From Bacteroidales bacterium (GTDB taxonomy: Bacteria > Bacteroidota > Bacteroidia > Bacteroidales > UBA932): a DNA stretch of 64,000 nt. The stretch spans positions 1 to 64,000 of the forward strand of contig JALOCI010000003.1 of assembly GCA_023227835.1 (NCBI GenBank), in the 5' to 3' direction. Below the pieces are notes generated by a model, which worked only from the letters and a program-made list of their open reading frames with translations, was not told the DNA's origin and ran no database searches. The translations under genes were made by a program, and so were the position numbers. Shown one piece after another: positions 1-8,151 of the stretch. Each line of letters begins with the position of its first letter. Position 1 is the stretch's first letter.

Positions 1-170
1 TGCATGACAGTCCTCATCAGCACCTCCTTGCTGTCAAAATTGTTATAGAGAGTCTTTTTTGTAAGTTTCAACTCCCGAGCTATCTGGTCCATACTTAATT
101 GCAAGCCCTTCTTTCTGAAAAGCTTGTAAAGTTGAGTTACATATCTCTCTTTTGAACTGACTCTGCTCAT
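1..170 (-). CDS. TetR/AcrR-family transcriptional regulator, N-terminal part (cut by window edge)
   Basis: Only the first 56 codons are inside the window. They read MSRVSSKERYVTQLYKLFRK and continue into a typical TetR helix-turn-helix (MDQIARELKLTKKTLYNNF), followed by a DSKEVLM segment that matches the start of helix 4 in this family. TetR proteins are DNA-binding dimers, usually repressors released by a small ligand; the ligand domain lies outside the window, so no target can be named. The ATG is at 170-168, 16 bases after the lysA stop on the same strand, so it may be cotranscribed with lysA. Confidence 0.8.
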   Translation of the reverse strand, partial: MSRVSSKERYVTQLYKLFRKKGLQLSMDQIARELKLTKKTLYNNFDSKEVLMRTVM

Positions 171-186
171 ATTGTACAGTTTGTAT

Positions 187-1335
187 TTATTCTGAATAAT
201 ATTGAGGGGCAAGATCTTTCTGATTATACCGCATACCCATTACCTGTCCGTAGGCACCTGCAGATCTGATTGCCACAAGATCCCCTCTTTTTGTCTCAGG
301 CATCGCAATATTTTTTCCGAATCTGTCACTTGACTCACAAATAGGTCCTACAACATCATATTTCAGGACTCTTCCCTTAGATGTGATATTCTGGAGTTTG
401 TGGCTGGCCTGGTATAAAGCCGGTCGGATAAGATCATTCATGCCGGCATCAAGAATAGCAAATTTCTTTCCTCTTCCCATCTTCACATATAAAACCCTTG
501 ATATCAAAGATCCGCACTGTGCAACCAATGCCCTTCCTGGCTCAAAATGCACTTTCTGCCCTGGGGATACTTTAAGATTGTTGGCAATTATATTGAAATA
601 TCCTTCGAAATCAGCTATGGGCGTAGAGTCCGGATCTGCATAGTCTATGCCGAGACCGCCTCCAAGATTCAAATTTTCAATTATAACACCTCTTTCTGTA
701 AACCACCTCTGCAAAACATCAATCCTTTCACATAATAGTCTGAATACGGAGAGGTCTGTAATCTGAGATCCGACATGAAAATGCAAACCTATCAGATTAA
801 TACTTTCCGATCTTTTAATGGTGTCTAATACAGACTCAAACATCCATGAACTTATGCCGAATTTATCCTGAGCACGTCCGGTACTTATATATTTATGCGT
901 GTGTGCATCAATATCAGGATTGATTCTCAATGATATATTTGCGACTTTACCCATAGATGCTGCCAGATTATTGATTACTTCAATCTCAGGTATCGACTCG
1001 CAATTAAAAGCAAAGATATTTCCCTTGAGGGCAGTTATAATCTCTGCATCTGATTTTCCAACACCGGCATATACTATTTTTTCAGGAGCAAACCCTAATT
1101 TAAGAGCCAAAGCTACTTCATTACCACTGACACAATCCGCCCCGAGGCCGGCATCTCTTATTATGCCCAATATCCTTTCATCTGCATTGGCTTTTAAAGC
1201 ATAGTGAGCATGATATCCGTACCTTTTTATTTGCTTTGTGTAAATATCAAGAGTCTTTTTCAAAAGACTCAGGTCATAGTAATAGAATGGAGTTTGCAAC
1301 GATTCAAATCTCCCCAGAGTTGCTTTATCAAACAT
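187..1335 (-). CDS. lysA: diaminopimelate decarboxylase
   Basis: Predicted PLP enzyme of fold type III that decarboxylates meso-diaminopimelate to L-lysine, the last step of lysine synthesis, in the cytoplasm. The 382 residues carry the PLP lysine in HYALKAN near residue 48, the HFHVGSQ and GGGLG segments of the barrel, the EPGR motif and the GPICESSDRFG segment that supplies the active-site cysteine from the partner subunit. Length is slightly below the usual 400-420 but both domains are complete. A perfect TAnnTTTG box (1364-1371) lies upstream of the start. Related decarboxylases of carboxynorspermidine are less likely because the DAP-specific motifs are intact. Confidence 0.93.
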   Translation of the reverse strand: MFDKATLGRFESLQTPFYYYDLSLLKKTLDIYTKQIKRYGYHAHYALKANADERILGIIRDAGLGADCVSGNEVALALKLGFAPEKIVYAGVGKSDAEIITALKGNIFAFNCESIPEIEVINNLAASMGKVANISLRINPDIDAHTHKYISTGRAQDKFGISSWMFESVLDTIKRSESINLIGLHFHVGSQITDLSVFRLLCERIDVLQRWFTERGVIIENLNLGGGLGIDYADPDSTPIADFEGYFNIIANNLKVSPGQKVHFEPGRALVAQCGSLISRVLYVKMGRGKKFAILDAGMNDLIRPALYQASHKLQNITSKGRVLKYDVVGPICESSDRFGKNIAMPETKRGDLVAIRSAGAYGQVMGMRYNQKDLAPQYYSE

Positions 1336-1363
1336 ATCGTTATTAATAATTTGTCAATGTTGG

Positions 1364-1371
1364 CAAAATTA
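1364..1371 (-). promoter_or_regulatory. Bacteroidetes-type -7 box of lysA
   Basis: On the minus strand this reads TAATTTTG, a full match to TAnnTTTG, 29 bases upstream of the lysA ATG. I saw no clear TTTG at the -33 position. Confidence 0.45.
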
Positions 1372-1401
1372 GTAAAAAACTTGTTCTTTACTTAAAATAT
1401 C

Positions 1402-1409
1402 TATCTTTG
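1402..1409 (+). promoter_or_regulatory. Bacteroidetes-type -7 box of the deoxyhypusine-synthase-like gene
   Basis: TATCTTTG matches TAnnTTTG. A weak -33 element (CTTG, 1380-1383) lies 18 bases upstream. The box is 23 bases before the ATG at 1433, giving a short leader, and lies back to back with the lysA promoter. Confidence 0.55.
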
Positions 1410-1432
1410 CAGGAAAATTAAACCAACAGAAA

Positions 1433-2506
1433 ATGAAACCGACTAAGAGAGATCTTTTGAAAGATACTATTAAGCACATTGACATCTCAAAGATTGACGC
1501 TGTTCCGTTTATTGACGCCATGCGGGATATGTCCTTTACATCTCGCGACACGGCAAATGCCGCGGATATCCTTCAGCTCATGATCAACGATAAGGACTCC
1601 ACAAACTGGTTGATTATTGCCGGTAGCACTTCTGCCGGCGGTTGCATGCAAGTATATGTTGATATGCTGAAAAACAACATGATAGACGCAATCGTATCGA
1701 CAGGTGCTTCTATTATTGACATGGACTTCTTTGAAGCTCTCGGGTACAAACATTATAAAGGTTCTCAGTTTATAAACGACACCTTCCTGAGAGACAACTA
1801 TATAGATAGAATTTATGACACATTTATCGATGAAGAGGAACTCCAGGCATGTGATTCTACAGTTAAGGCAATTGCAGACTCTCTTGAACCTCGTCCCTAC
1901 TCTTCTCGTGAATTTATTTATGAAATCGGTAAATGGCTCTCAAAAAATTCCGTTAAGAAAAATTCACTTATTCAAACTGCCTATGAACTGAATATTCCAA
2001 TATTCGTTCCGGCATTTAGTGACTGTAGTGCAGGGTTCGGACTTGTAATGCACCAGATTGAAAGAATGAAAGAGGGCAAGCCATACCTTACAATTGATTC
2101 AGTTGCAGACTTCAGGGAGCTTACCGAGGTTAAGCTTTCAGCAAAGACAAGCGGTCTGTTTATGATTGGTGGCGGAGTACCTAAGAACTTTGCTCAAGAC
2201 ACGGTTGTATGCGCGGAATGCCTCGGCTTTGACGTTCCCATGCATCAATATGCAGTTCAGATAACCGTTGCCGACGTTCGTGACGGAGCATGTTCCTCAT
2301 CTACGCTGAAGGAGGCAAACTCCTGGGGTAAGGTTAATACCGCACACGAACAGATGGTCTATGCTGAGGCTACTACGGTTGTCCCTATGATTGTTGCCTA
2401 TGCATACCAAAAAGGTGACTGGAAGAAGCGTGAACGCAAAAACCACTCACTAATATTCAAAGACGGCACTAAAGGATCAGGCATACTTCTCAGCAATAAC
2501 GACTGA
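1433..2506 (+). CDS. deoxyhypusine synthase-family protein (probable polyamine enzyme)
   Basis: 357 residues of the deoxyhypusine synthase fold, an NAD-dependent enzyme that transfers the aminobutyl group of spermidine. Visible landmarks are the STSAGG nucleotide-binding segment near 65-70, VSTGASIIDMD near 88-97, FMIGGGVPKNF near 243-253, and the EANSWGK motif whose lysine (about residue 300) forms the enzyme-substrate imine. Bacteria have no eIF5A to modify; bacterial members are thought to make homospermidine or other polyamines, so the acceptor here is unknown. It is monocistronic, with its own promoter and a strong terminator. Confidence 0.85.
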   Translation: MKPTKRDLLKDTIKHIDISKIDAVPFIDAMRDMSFTSRDTANAADILQLMINDKDSTNWLIIAGSTSAGGCMQVYVDMLKNNMIDAIVSTGASIIDMDFFEALGYKHYKGSQFINDTFLRDNYIDRIYDTFIDEEELQACDSTVKAIADSLEPRPYSSREFIYEIGKWLSKNSVKKNSLIQTAYELNIPIFVPAFSDCSAGFGLVMHQIERMKEGKPYLTIDSVADFRELTEVKLSAKTSGLFMIGGGVPKNFAQDTVVCAECLGFDVPMHQYAVQITVADVRDGACSSSTLKEANSWGKVNTAHEQMVYAEATTVVPMIVAYAYQKGDWKKRERKNHSLIFKDGTKGSGILLSNND

Positions 2507-2530
2507 TTTTTAATTAACATAATATGAATA

Positions 2531-2562
2531 GAAGCCCGTCTGCTTAACGTCAGACGGGCTTC
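2531..2562. terminator. rho-independent terminator between convergent genes
   Basis: A perfect 12-bp stem (GAAGCCCGTCTG at 2531-2542 with its complement at 2551-2562) and an 8-base loop. It sits between the plus-strand gene ending at 2506 and the minus-strand gene ending at 2587, so it probably serves both. The downstream T-run is poor on both strands. Confidence 0.8.
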
Positions 2563-2586
2563 TATTTTGAATGCATCCCGGATCGG

Positions 2587-3003
2587 TTATTTCTGCAAAG
2601 ACTTAATCCTGTGTTCAATCACAAAAGCAGACACTAAGCCGATTCCTCCAAAAAGGAGAGTCGTTGAGCCGTAAATAAGTTCGGCCATGCCTCTTGATGC
2701 ATAATAGTCATCTCCTCTCATATATCCGTATGTGTTGAGAACTATAAAGAATCCGATAAGCAGGCCCAGACCTATTCCAACTAAGAGCAGACCTATTCTT
2801 AAAGAGAGGTATCTTCCGTCAATGTTCACACTTTTTCCAAACAATCTTGATAAATCAAATTTGTCTGTATTGACATTTTCCAGTTGGGAGATCTTCTCAA
2901 TAATCATAAGTCTCTCTCTTTTTCTGACAAAGAGTTCGATTAACTTGTAAAAACCGAAAATACATATTCCGGTAACTAATGGGATGGTTATAAAATCTAA
3001 CAT
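2587..3003 (-). CDS. DUF6249-like inner-membrane protein
   Basis: A 138-residue protein of unknown function. It has one hydrophobic segment at about 3-22, a charged cytoplasmic-looking stretch (23-65), and two further membrane segments at about 68-90 and 106-126. This layout resembles the small Bacteroidetes membrane family DUF6249, often found beside ECF sigma factors. It is divergent from the sigma factor gene starting at 3121, which hints at a link to envelope signalling, but no function can be assigned. Confidence 0.65.
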   Translation of the reverse strand: MLDFITIPLVTGICIFGFYKLIELFVRKRERLMIIEKISQLENVNTDKFDLSRLFGKSVNIDGRYLSLRIGLLLVGIGLGLLIGFFIVLNTYGYMRGDDYYASRGMAELIYGSTTLLFGGIGLVSAFVIEHRIKSLQK

Positions 3004-3120
3004 GGCATTTGAATTTTGTTGTTCTGTACTTTTGACGAAGTCATGATAAAAAAGTTACATTAAATTATAATAACAGATAAAGTTGTAACTTCATCTTGCT
3101 TTGTGCGTCTTATAATAGAG

Positions 3121-3678
3121 ATGAAAAAAGAAGAAGAGCTCACCCTCATAAAGCGGATTATTGACGGAGAAGAATCACTGTTCAACAGATTTGTTATTGA
3201 ATACTCTCCACGAGTACTCTCTGTTGTAAGAGGTGTACTGAATAACCGTGAAGATGCCGAAGAGATTGCCCAGGATGTATTTGTGAAGGCATATTTTTCA
3301 TTAAAAAGCTTCAGGGGCGATTGCTCTTTTTCCACATGGTTGTACAGAATTGCCTATAATATGGCTATTTCGAAAATCAGACAGAAAAAAAGCAGCTTTA
3401 TACAGATAGACAACCTGCCGATACCTGATGACAGGATATCGGCATCAGAGAAAGTAAGTGAGCAGGAAGACCTTCAAAAACAACTCAATATATTACTGGA
3501 GGAGCTTTTGCCATCCGACAGGTTTATGATACTCTCATTTTATATGCATCAGAAAAGCATAGCAGAGATTGCAGAAATAACAGGTATGAGCGAATCTAAT
3601 GTTAAAGTAAGGCTTCATAGGATAAAAAAGAGGATGGGTTTAATACTAAAAGGGAAAATGGAGGTGAGTTATGGATGA
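3121..3678 (+). CDS. ECF-type RNA polymerase sigma-70 factor
   Basis: 185 residues with both sigma domains. Region 2 contains NREDAEEIAQDVFVKAY and the FRGDCSFSTWLYRIAYN segment that binds the -10 element; region 4 contains SIAEIAEITGMSESNVKVR, a helix-turn-helix for the -35. I start at ATG 3121 rather than the in-frame GTG at 3103, because family members begin just before the acidic LTLIKRIIDG segment. The stop overlaps the next gene by 8 bases, the usual sigma/anti-sigma arrangement. Target genes are not evident. Confidence 0.9.
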   Translation: MKKEEELTLIKRIIDGEESLFNRFVIEYSPRVLSVVRGVLNNREDAEEIAQDVFVKAYFSLKSFRGDCSFSTWLYRIAYNMAISKIRQKKSSFIQIDNLPIPDDRISASEKVSEQEDLQKQLNILLEELLPSDRFMILSFYMHQKSIAEIAEITGMSESNVKVRLHRIKKRMGLILKGKMEVSYG

Positions 3679-4063
3679 ATATGATATTAAAATCAAAAGT
3701 TTGCTGGATAAGATAAGCAATGAATCAGTTCCTTATGGGTTTGAAGAAAAAGTTATGCGAAAGATATCCATGGAAACTGTCAAGAGAAGGGAACGAAAAG
3801 AAAATGTAACTCAGATAATGATTGCCACATTTTTTGTAATTCTTTTTGTGGCCATAATGATATACTTGAATCTAAATTTTTTCAAGCTTGATTTTTCTAA
3901 TTACAGAATCAACATCCCAGAGTTTGATTTTAAAATCAAACATTTCTCTTTAATGCCTCTCTTCAACAGTGCATCTGTGAAGTGGGTTCTTATCGGGGCC
4001 AATATAGCACTCCTTTTAATTATTGAACGTATTGTTTCCTGGAGACTTGATAAAAGACATTAA
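3671..4063 (+). CDS. small membrane protein, putative anti-sigma factor
   Basis: 130 residues, no recognised family. The first 50 are charged and probably cytosolic, including FEEKVMRKISMETVKRRERK, which resembles the short helix of ECF anti-sigma proteins. Two membrane segments follow at about 48-66 and 103-120, with about 35 residues between them. The ATG overlaps the end of the sigma gene by 8 bases, so translation is coupled; that context is the main reason to propose sigma-factor control. No zinc-binding HxxxCxxC is present. Its stop overlaps the convergent DUF4301 gene stop within TTAA. Confidence 0.6.
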   Translation: MDEYDIKIKSLLDKISNESVPYGFEEKVMRKISMETVKRRERKENVTQIMIATFFVILFVAIMIYLNLNFFKLDFSNYRINIPEFDFKIKHFSLMPLFNSASVKWVLIGANIALLLIIERIVSWRLDKRH

Positions 4064-5541
4064 GCGAGATGCTCTTTCCGAAGCAAGTCATTTACGGTTT
4101 TTACCGGGTTGAAAGTAATCAGAGGGACTTCCACAAAAACAGTATTCCATTGGCTCATAGAGCCATTCCATAAACCGGGCAACTCTAGGGCCTTTATCTT
4201 TTTACCTTCAAATGTTTTTGTGGATATAAACCCGGCCTCCCTATCCACAAACTTCTGTAAATCAAATTTATCCCCCTTGTAATTCTTTATCGAGCAAACA
4301 ATGTCCACAGGATTAAAATGAGTAGAGGCAGAAACAGCGAGCGCAATTTCCGGGTTTTCCATGTTTAGCTGCGCTGATTCAAGAATCTGAAGAGATGTAG
4401 ATCCATCTGCATCACGAACTATAAAAGGTCCCCCTCCGGGCTCTCCGAGATTTCTAACCATACCGCAAACCCTTATAGGACGATTTAATTTTGTTTTAAG
4501 AAAATCCTTAACGATAGCCTCTGGAAGAGGTGGGACAGAAATGCAAAGCTCTCTTTCAAGAAACAGGATTATTTCATTTTTTAAATCCTCGCAGTACTCT
4601 CCGTCAAGCTTATTAAGATAAGTGAATATTTTTTCCTGTATCCCGACAAGAAGGCCAATCAGCACCCTTTTCCACCTTACGGTTTCAGATAAATACTGTT
4701 CTCTTACAACGTTATCGATATTTTTTATAATAACTAAATCTGATTCAATGAGATTAAGATTTTCCACAAGCGCTCCATGCCCTCCGGGCCGGAATAATAA
4801 ATCTCCGTCAGCATTTCTGAACGGGTTATTATTCATATCAACGGCAATAGTGTCAGTTTTTGCGCTCTGGAGAGTAAATTCCACATCGTACATAACACCA
4901 AAGCGGCTCATGTATTTTGGCTTAACATTTACCATGTGTTTTCTGAATGCTTCAATATGCTCGGCAGATACAGTAACGGACATCTGTGAGATACCATTAT
5001 TACATCTGGCATACATGGCAGCCTCAACAAGATGCTCTTCAAATGAACTCCTTGAACCGTCAGGATATTTATGAAACTTGATTAAGCCTTTTGGTTTTGA
5101 AGCATAATCAAGGCCTTGCTTGCCGAGCAATGAATATAAAACTGATAAGGGATTGGATAAATCGCAATTACCAGTATTTATCAGGTCATTATAAAAAGCA
5201 AATTTTCCAATGTTGTCAAGAAACCTTTCAACCTCAGATCCGGGTTTTATCCCATCTCCTCTTTCCAAAACCGGTATTGCTTCATAAAGATCTTTGAACA
5301 TCCTTGAGGCAGCTCCGGATGCAGGAACAAATTTACATATATCCCCCCTGTATTGATAATACCTCTGGTCTGCATCAGACTTCGTTTTATCGTCAAGTAC
5401 CCTTATACCTTTTGCCGGAGTAGCCGCTGACACTATCTTAAGATATGGAAATCCCGATTTAAAAAAATCAATGTCTTTGAAAACCTGATCTGCAGATGAG
5501 CCTCTCTGTTCTATTTTTTCAATATCCTGCTTGCTAAACAT
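4060..5541 (-). CDS. DUF4301 family protein
   Basis: 493 residues of a Bacteroidetes family of unknown function. The GDICKFVPASGAASRMFKDL segment (about 68-87) and the DLLFRPGGHGALVENLN segment (about 248-264) look like nucleotide-sugar or pyrophosphorylase-type loops, so a nucleotidyltransferase-like fold is possible, but this is inference. There is no signal peptide, so it should be cytoplasmic. It lies 7 bases after pdxB and is the last gene of the recF-DUF721-pdxB-DUF4301 run, ending tail to tail with the sigma/anti-sigma operon. Confidence 0.8.
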   Translation of the reverse strand: MFSKQDIEKIEQRGSSADQVFKDIDFFKSGFPYLKIVSAATPAKGIRVLDDKTKSDADQRYYQYRGDICKFVPASGAASRMFKDLYEAIPVLERGDGIKPGSEVERFLDNIGKFAFYNDLINTGNCDLSNPLSVLYSLLGKQGLDYASKPKGLIKFHKYPDGSRSSFEEHLVEAAMYARCNNGISQMSVTVSAEHIEAFRKHMVNVKPKYMSRFGVMYDVEFTLQSAKTDTIAVDMNNNPFRNADGDLLFRPGGHGALVENLNLIESDLVIIKNIDNVVREQYLSETVRWKRVLIGLLVGIQEKIFTYLNKLDGEYCEDLKNEIILFLERELCISVPPLPEAIVKDFLKTKLNRPIRVCGMVRNLGEPGGGPFIVRDADGSTSLQILESAQLNMENPEIALAVSASTHFNPVDIVCSIKNYKGDKFDLQKFVDREAGFISTKTFEGKKIKALELPGLWNGSMSQWNTVFVEVPLITFNPVKTVNDLLRKEHLA

Positions 5542-5548
5542 ATCAAAG

Positions 5549-6667
5549 TTATTTTATTTTCCGACAGATATTATGGTACAAAACTTCAGGAATCTCCCTT
5601 CTGTATTCGTAGTTGGCTCTTAATTGCTCAAATAGATCAGGATTGCTTCTAAGTTTCAGATCCATATCTAAAATAGGATAAGATTCATAGAAAAGTCGGT
5701 ACAACCACTCCCCGTTATCTTCAATAATGTCATTCAATGCAGACGGCTCTTCATAGACAGGGTAATCTATCTTGAAGCCGGAGAGTTCCTTAAAACCGAA
5801 AAACAATCCGAATGAGTTAACAGAAAAAACGGTTGCATTAATCTTACCCTCCAAAGAATAACCTGCTATGTGAGGTGTAGCAATATCAGCGACAGAAAGA
5901 AGATCCCGGTTGATAAACGGCTCTCCTGCCCACACATCCAGTATTAATGCCCCAAGTTTCGTACGAACCGAGAGTAATGCCTGCTCATCAATGACCTCCC
6001 CTCTTGAAGCGTTAATAAATATAGTGCCCGGATTCATTAACTTAAAGAGCTCATGAGAAACTATTCCCCTGGTCGTCATATCCAATGGTAAATGCAGAGT
6101 CACTACATCAGACGCTCTTATTACTTCATTAACAGAATGAAAATCCTTCGGACTCAGATGATTTCTGGGTGGTTGATTTATAAGATCATTATGGGTGTCT
6201 CCCGATTCAAGCCTCTTTTGTACAGGAGGATCGCATCTGAGTACGTTGAAACCTAAAAGTGTCATTATTCCGGCCAGACGTTCCCCGACATTACCGGCAC
6301 CTATGATTCCAACTGTTGAACCCATTATTTTCAAATTCTTCAGATGAGAAACGGTAAACAACGCTGTCAAGACATGTTGGACAACACCCCACGCATTACA
6401 TCCGGCCGCATTGGTAAAAAAAATACCTTTTCTCCTGCAATAGTCCAGGTCTACATGATCACTGCCTATAGTGGCTGAAGCGATAAATTTTACAGGAGTC
6501 CCTTCAAGAAGTGCTTTGTTACAAATAGTTCTTGTCCTTATAATCAGGGCATCTGTGCCAGCCAGATCAGAACTCTTTATCTCACCGCCTTTCTTGTATT
6601 CCACTTCGGCATAAGGCTCTATAATACCTGCAATAAAAGGAATGTCAATATCAATAAGCACCTTCAT
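5549..6667 (-). CDS. pdxB: 4-phosphoerythronate dehydrogenase
   Basis: 372 residues of the D-isomer 2-hydroxyacid dehydrogenase family, which oxidises 4-phospho-D-erythronate in the DXP-dependent pyridoxal phosphate pathway. Visible are the SATIGSDHVDLDYC segment near 84-97, the Rossmann loop GIIGAGNVG near 120-128, VVTLHLPLD, the catalytic-arginine segment FINASRGEVID, and the IATPHIAGYS histidine segment. The C-terminal extension after about 290 fits the PdxB dimerisation domain. It starts 6 bases downstream of the DUF721 gene stop, within one operon. Confidence 0.9.
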   Translation of the reverse strand: MKVLIDIDIPFIAGIIEPYAEVEYKKGGEIKSSDLAGTDALIIRTRTICNKALLEGTPVKFIASATIGSDHVDLDYCRRKGIFFTNAAGCNAWGVVQHVLTALFTVSHLKNLKIMGSTVGIIGAGNVGERLAGIMTLLGFNVLRCDPPVQKRLESGDTHNDLINQPPRNHLSPKDFHSVNEVIRASDVVTLHLPLDMTTRGIVSHELFKLMNPGTIFINASRGEVIDEQALLSVRTKLGALILDVWAGEPFINRDLLSVADIATPHIAGYSLEGKINATVFSVNSFGLFFGFKELSGFKIDYPVYEEPSALNDIIEDNGEWLYRLFYESYPILDMDLKLRSNPDLFEQLRANYEYRREIPEVLYHNICRKIK

Positions 6668-6673
6668 GATTGT

Positions 6674-6964
6674 CTATTTTAGGATAATCTCGGCAACTAA
6701 ATTCTCTCCAAGCTCTTTATTCATCATATTTCGTATCTGCTCCCTGTTTATAAATAACTGAGTCTTCGCGGCAGAAGAGTTTATAGAGCAGAAGAGCTTG
6801 CCGTCTCTGAAAAATTTGTTTGTTGTCATCAAAGCATACTTTTGTCCTACGACTTTGTCCCAAGCATTGAAAATCCGGGTCCTTTCAAGGCCGGGTTCAA
6901 GACCGTACTCCTTTACAAAAAGCTTCAAGAGCTCTCCTACAGGTATGTAATTAACTCGTTTCAC
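6674..6964 (-). CDS. DUF721 (DciA-like) protein
   Basis: 96 residues. The layout ELLKLFVKEYGLEPGLERTR, AWDKVVGQKYA and the later LFCSINSSAAKTQLFINREQ matches DUF721, the family of DciA, the helicase operator that loads DnaB in bacteria lacking DnaC. Being translationally coupled to recF supports a DNA-replication role. It starts with GTG: the GTGA overlap joins it to the recF stop at 6961, and no in-frame ATG lies nearby. The assignment of DciA activity is inference from family and context. Confidence 0.82.
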   Translation of the reverse strand: MKRVNYIPVGELLKLFVKEYGLEPGLERTRIFNAWDKVVGQKYALMTTNKFFRDGKLFCSINSSAAKTQLFINREQIRNMMNKELGENLVAEIILK

Positions 6965-8049
6965 CTGACAACCCCATTATCAATTTCAAAGGACAATGAC
7001 TCCCCGTCTATCTCCTCAAGTATGTTTGATATCCTGACTTTATTGCTGTCTGTTATGAAAATTTGCCCGAAAAAATCTGAGGATACAAGTCTGAGCAGTT
7101 GTTCGACCCGAAGCATGTCGAGTTTGTCGAAAAGATCATCCAGCAATAGAATCGGGGATACTCCGTGCAGCTTTTTCATAACTGCAAACTGTGCAAGTTT
7201 CAGCGCTATTAAAAAGCTCTTTTGCTGTCCTTGTGAGCCCCCCCTTTTTATAGGATGGCCCTTCATACAGAAAATCAGATCATCCTTTTGAACTCCAGAC
7301 GACGTGTAACCAAGATATTTGTCCTTTTCAAAAGTTCTCACAAGAATATCAAGCAGGTCCTCTTCATGTAAGTCAGAGCGATACTCTATGTCAACCTCCT
7401 CTCTTTCACCTGATAAAAGATTATAGTACTCTTTGACCAAAGGTAAAAGTCTTTGTATAAAATCCTCTCTCTTTTTGAATATATATGAAGCATTTGCTGA
7501 AAGTTGCTCATTGAAGGTGGACATGAGTTCTACTTGAATTATTTCTCCTTTTAGCAGTCTGTTTCTCTGAATAAGTATCTGATTATAATTTTGAAGACGC
7601 CTAAGGTACTCTTTATCAATTTGCGAAAGAATCGCATTTATGAATTTTCTTCTCTCTTCACCGCTTTCATTAATCAATGATGTATCTGAAGGAGAGACCA
7701 TAACAACTGGTATAAGTCCAATATGATCTGAAAATCTTGTATAGTTTCTTGAATTTCTTTTCAAGATCTTTTCCCCTTTTGAATTGAATGATAATGAAAT
7801 ATTTTCGACTCCGGAATCCTCTCTGGCATATTCCCCGTTAAGTGCCGTGTACTCTGAATCATACATTATCGAGAGGTGATCAACCGTTGAAAAAAAACTC
7901 TTTGTCATTGACAGATAGTAAACTGCATCCAGTAAATTTGTCTTTCCTGACCCATTTATTCCTGTTATGCAATTGATCTTGGGAGAGAAGATTATGTGAG
8001 CTTCCGGAATGTTTTTAAAATTGGTGACCGTAATCTTCTTAAGATACAT
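6961..8049 (-). CDS. recF: DNA replication and repair protein RecF
   Basis: A 362-residue SMC-like ATPase that loads RecA at single-strand gaps. It starts MYLKKITVTNFKNIPEAH; the Walker A GINGSGKTNLLDAVYYLS follows at about 30-47, and near the C-terminus are the SGGQ-like signature GGSQGQQKSFLIALKLA and Walker B ILLLDDLFDKLD. The frame stays open upstream to 8127, but I choose the ATG at 8047-8049 because RecF homologues begin there and the -7 box TAACTTTG lies just upstream. First gene of the four-gene operon ending at 4060. Confidence 0.93.
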   Translation of the reverse strand: MYLKKITVTNFKNIPEAHIIFSPKINCITGINGSGKTNLLDAVYYLSMTKSFFSTVDHLSIMYDSEYTALNGEYAREDSGVENISLSFNSKGEKILKRNSRNYTRFSDHIGLIPVVMVSPSDTSLINESGEERRKFINAILSQIDKEYLRRLQNYNQILIQRNRLLKGEIIQVELMSTFNEQLSANASYIFKKREDFIQRLLPLVKEYYNLLSGEREEVDIEYRSDLHEEDLLDILVRTFEKDKYLGYTSSGVQKDDLIFCMKGHPIKRGGSQGQQKSFLIALKLAQFAVMKKLHGVSPILLLDDLFDKLDMLRVEQLLRLVSSDFFGQIFITDSNKVRISNILEEIDGESLSFEIDNGVVR

Positions 8050-8067
8050 ATGTTTCTGTTTTATACA

Positions 8068-8075
8068 CAAAGTTA
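8068..8075 (-). promoter_or_regulatory. Bacteroidetes-type -7 box of recF operon
   Basis: TAACTTTG on the minus strand, a full TAnnTTTG match, 18 bases before the chosen recF ATG. No good -33 TTTG was found at the right distance. Its position rules out the longer recF start. Confidence 0.5.
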
Positions 8076-8094
8076 CTCCTTTTTTCAATTTAAA

Positions 8095-8124
8095 TTTGAG
8101 ATTAGACAAAATATTGTAATTTTG
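8095..8124 (+). promoter_or_regulatory. Bacteroidetes-type promoter of the TPR/yebC operon
   Basis: TTTG at 8095-8098, an 18-base spacer, and TAATTTTG at 8117-8124, giving both halves of the Bacteroidetes consensus. The ATG follows 27 bases later. It is divergent from the recF promoter. Confidence 0.7.
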
Positions 8125-8151
8125 CAACCTGCATAAAAAATAGAAACAGAA

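Noticed and set aside
187..1335. Carboxynorspermidine decarboxylase instead of LysA, given the nearby polyamine-type gene
   Set aside because: Diaminopimelate-specific motifs (PICESSDRFG, EPGR and HVGSQ context) are intact.
1433..2506. Hypusine formation on eIF5A
   Set aside because: Bacteria have no eIF5A; another acceptor is needed.
8050..8127. Longer N-terminus for RecF
   Set aside because: The frame is open, but homologues start at the ATG 8049 and a promoter -7 box lies inside the extension.
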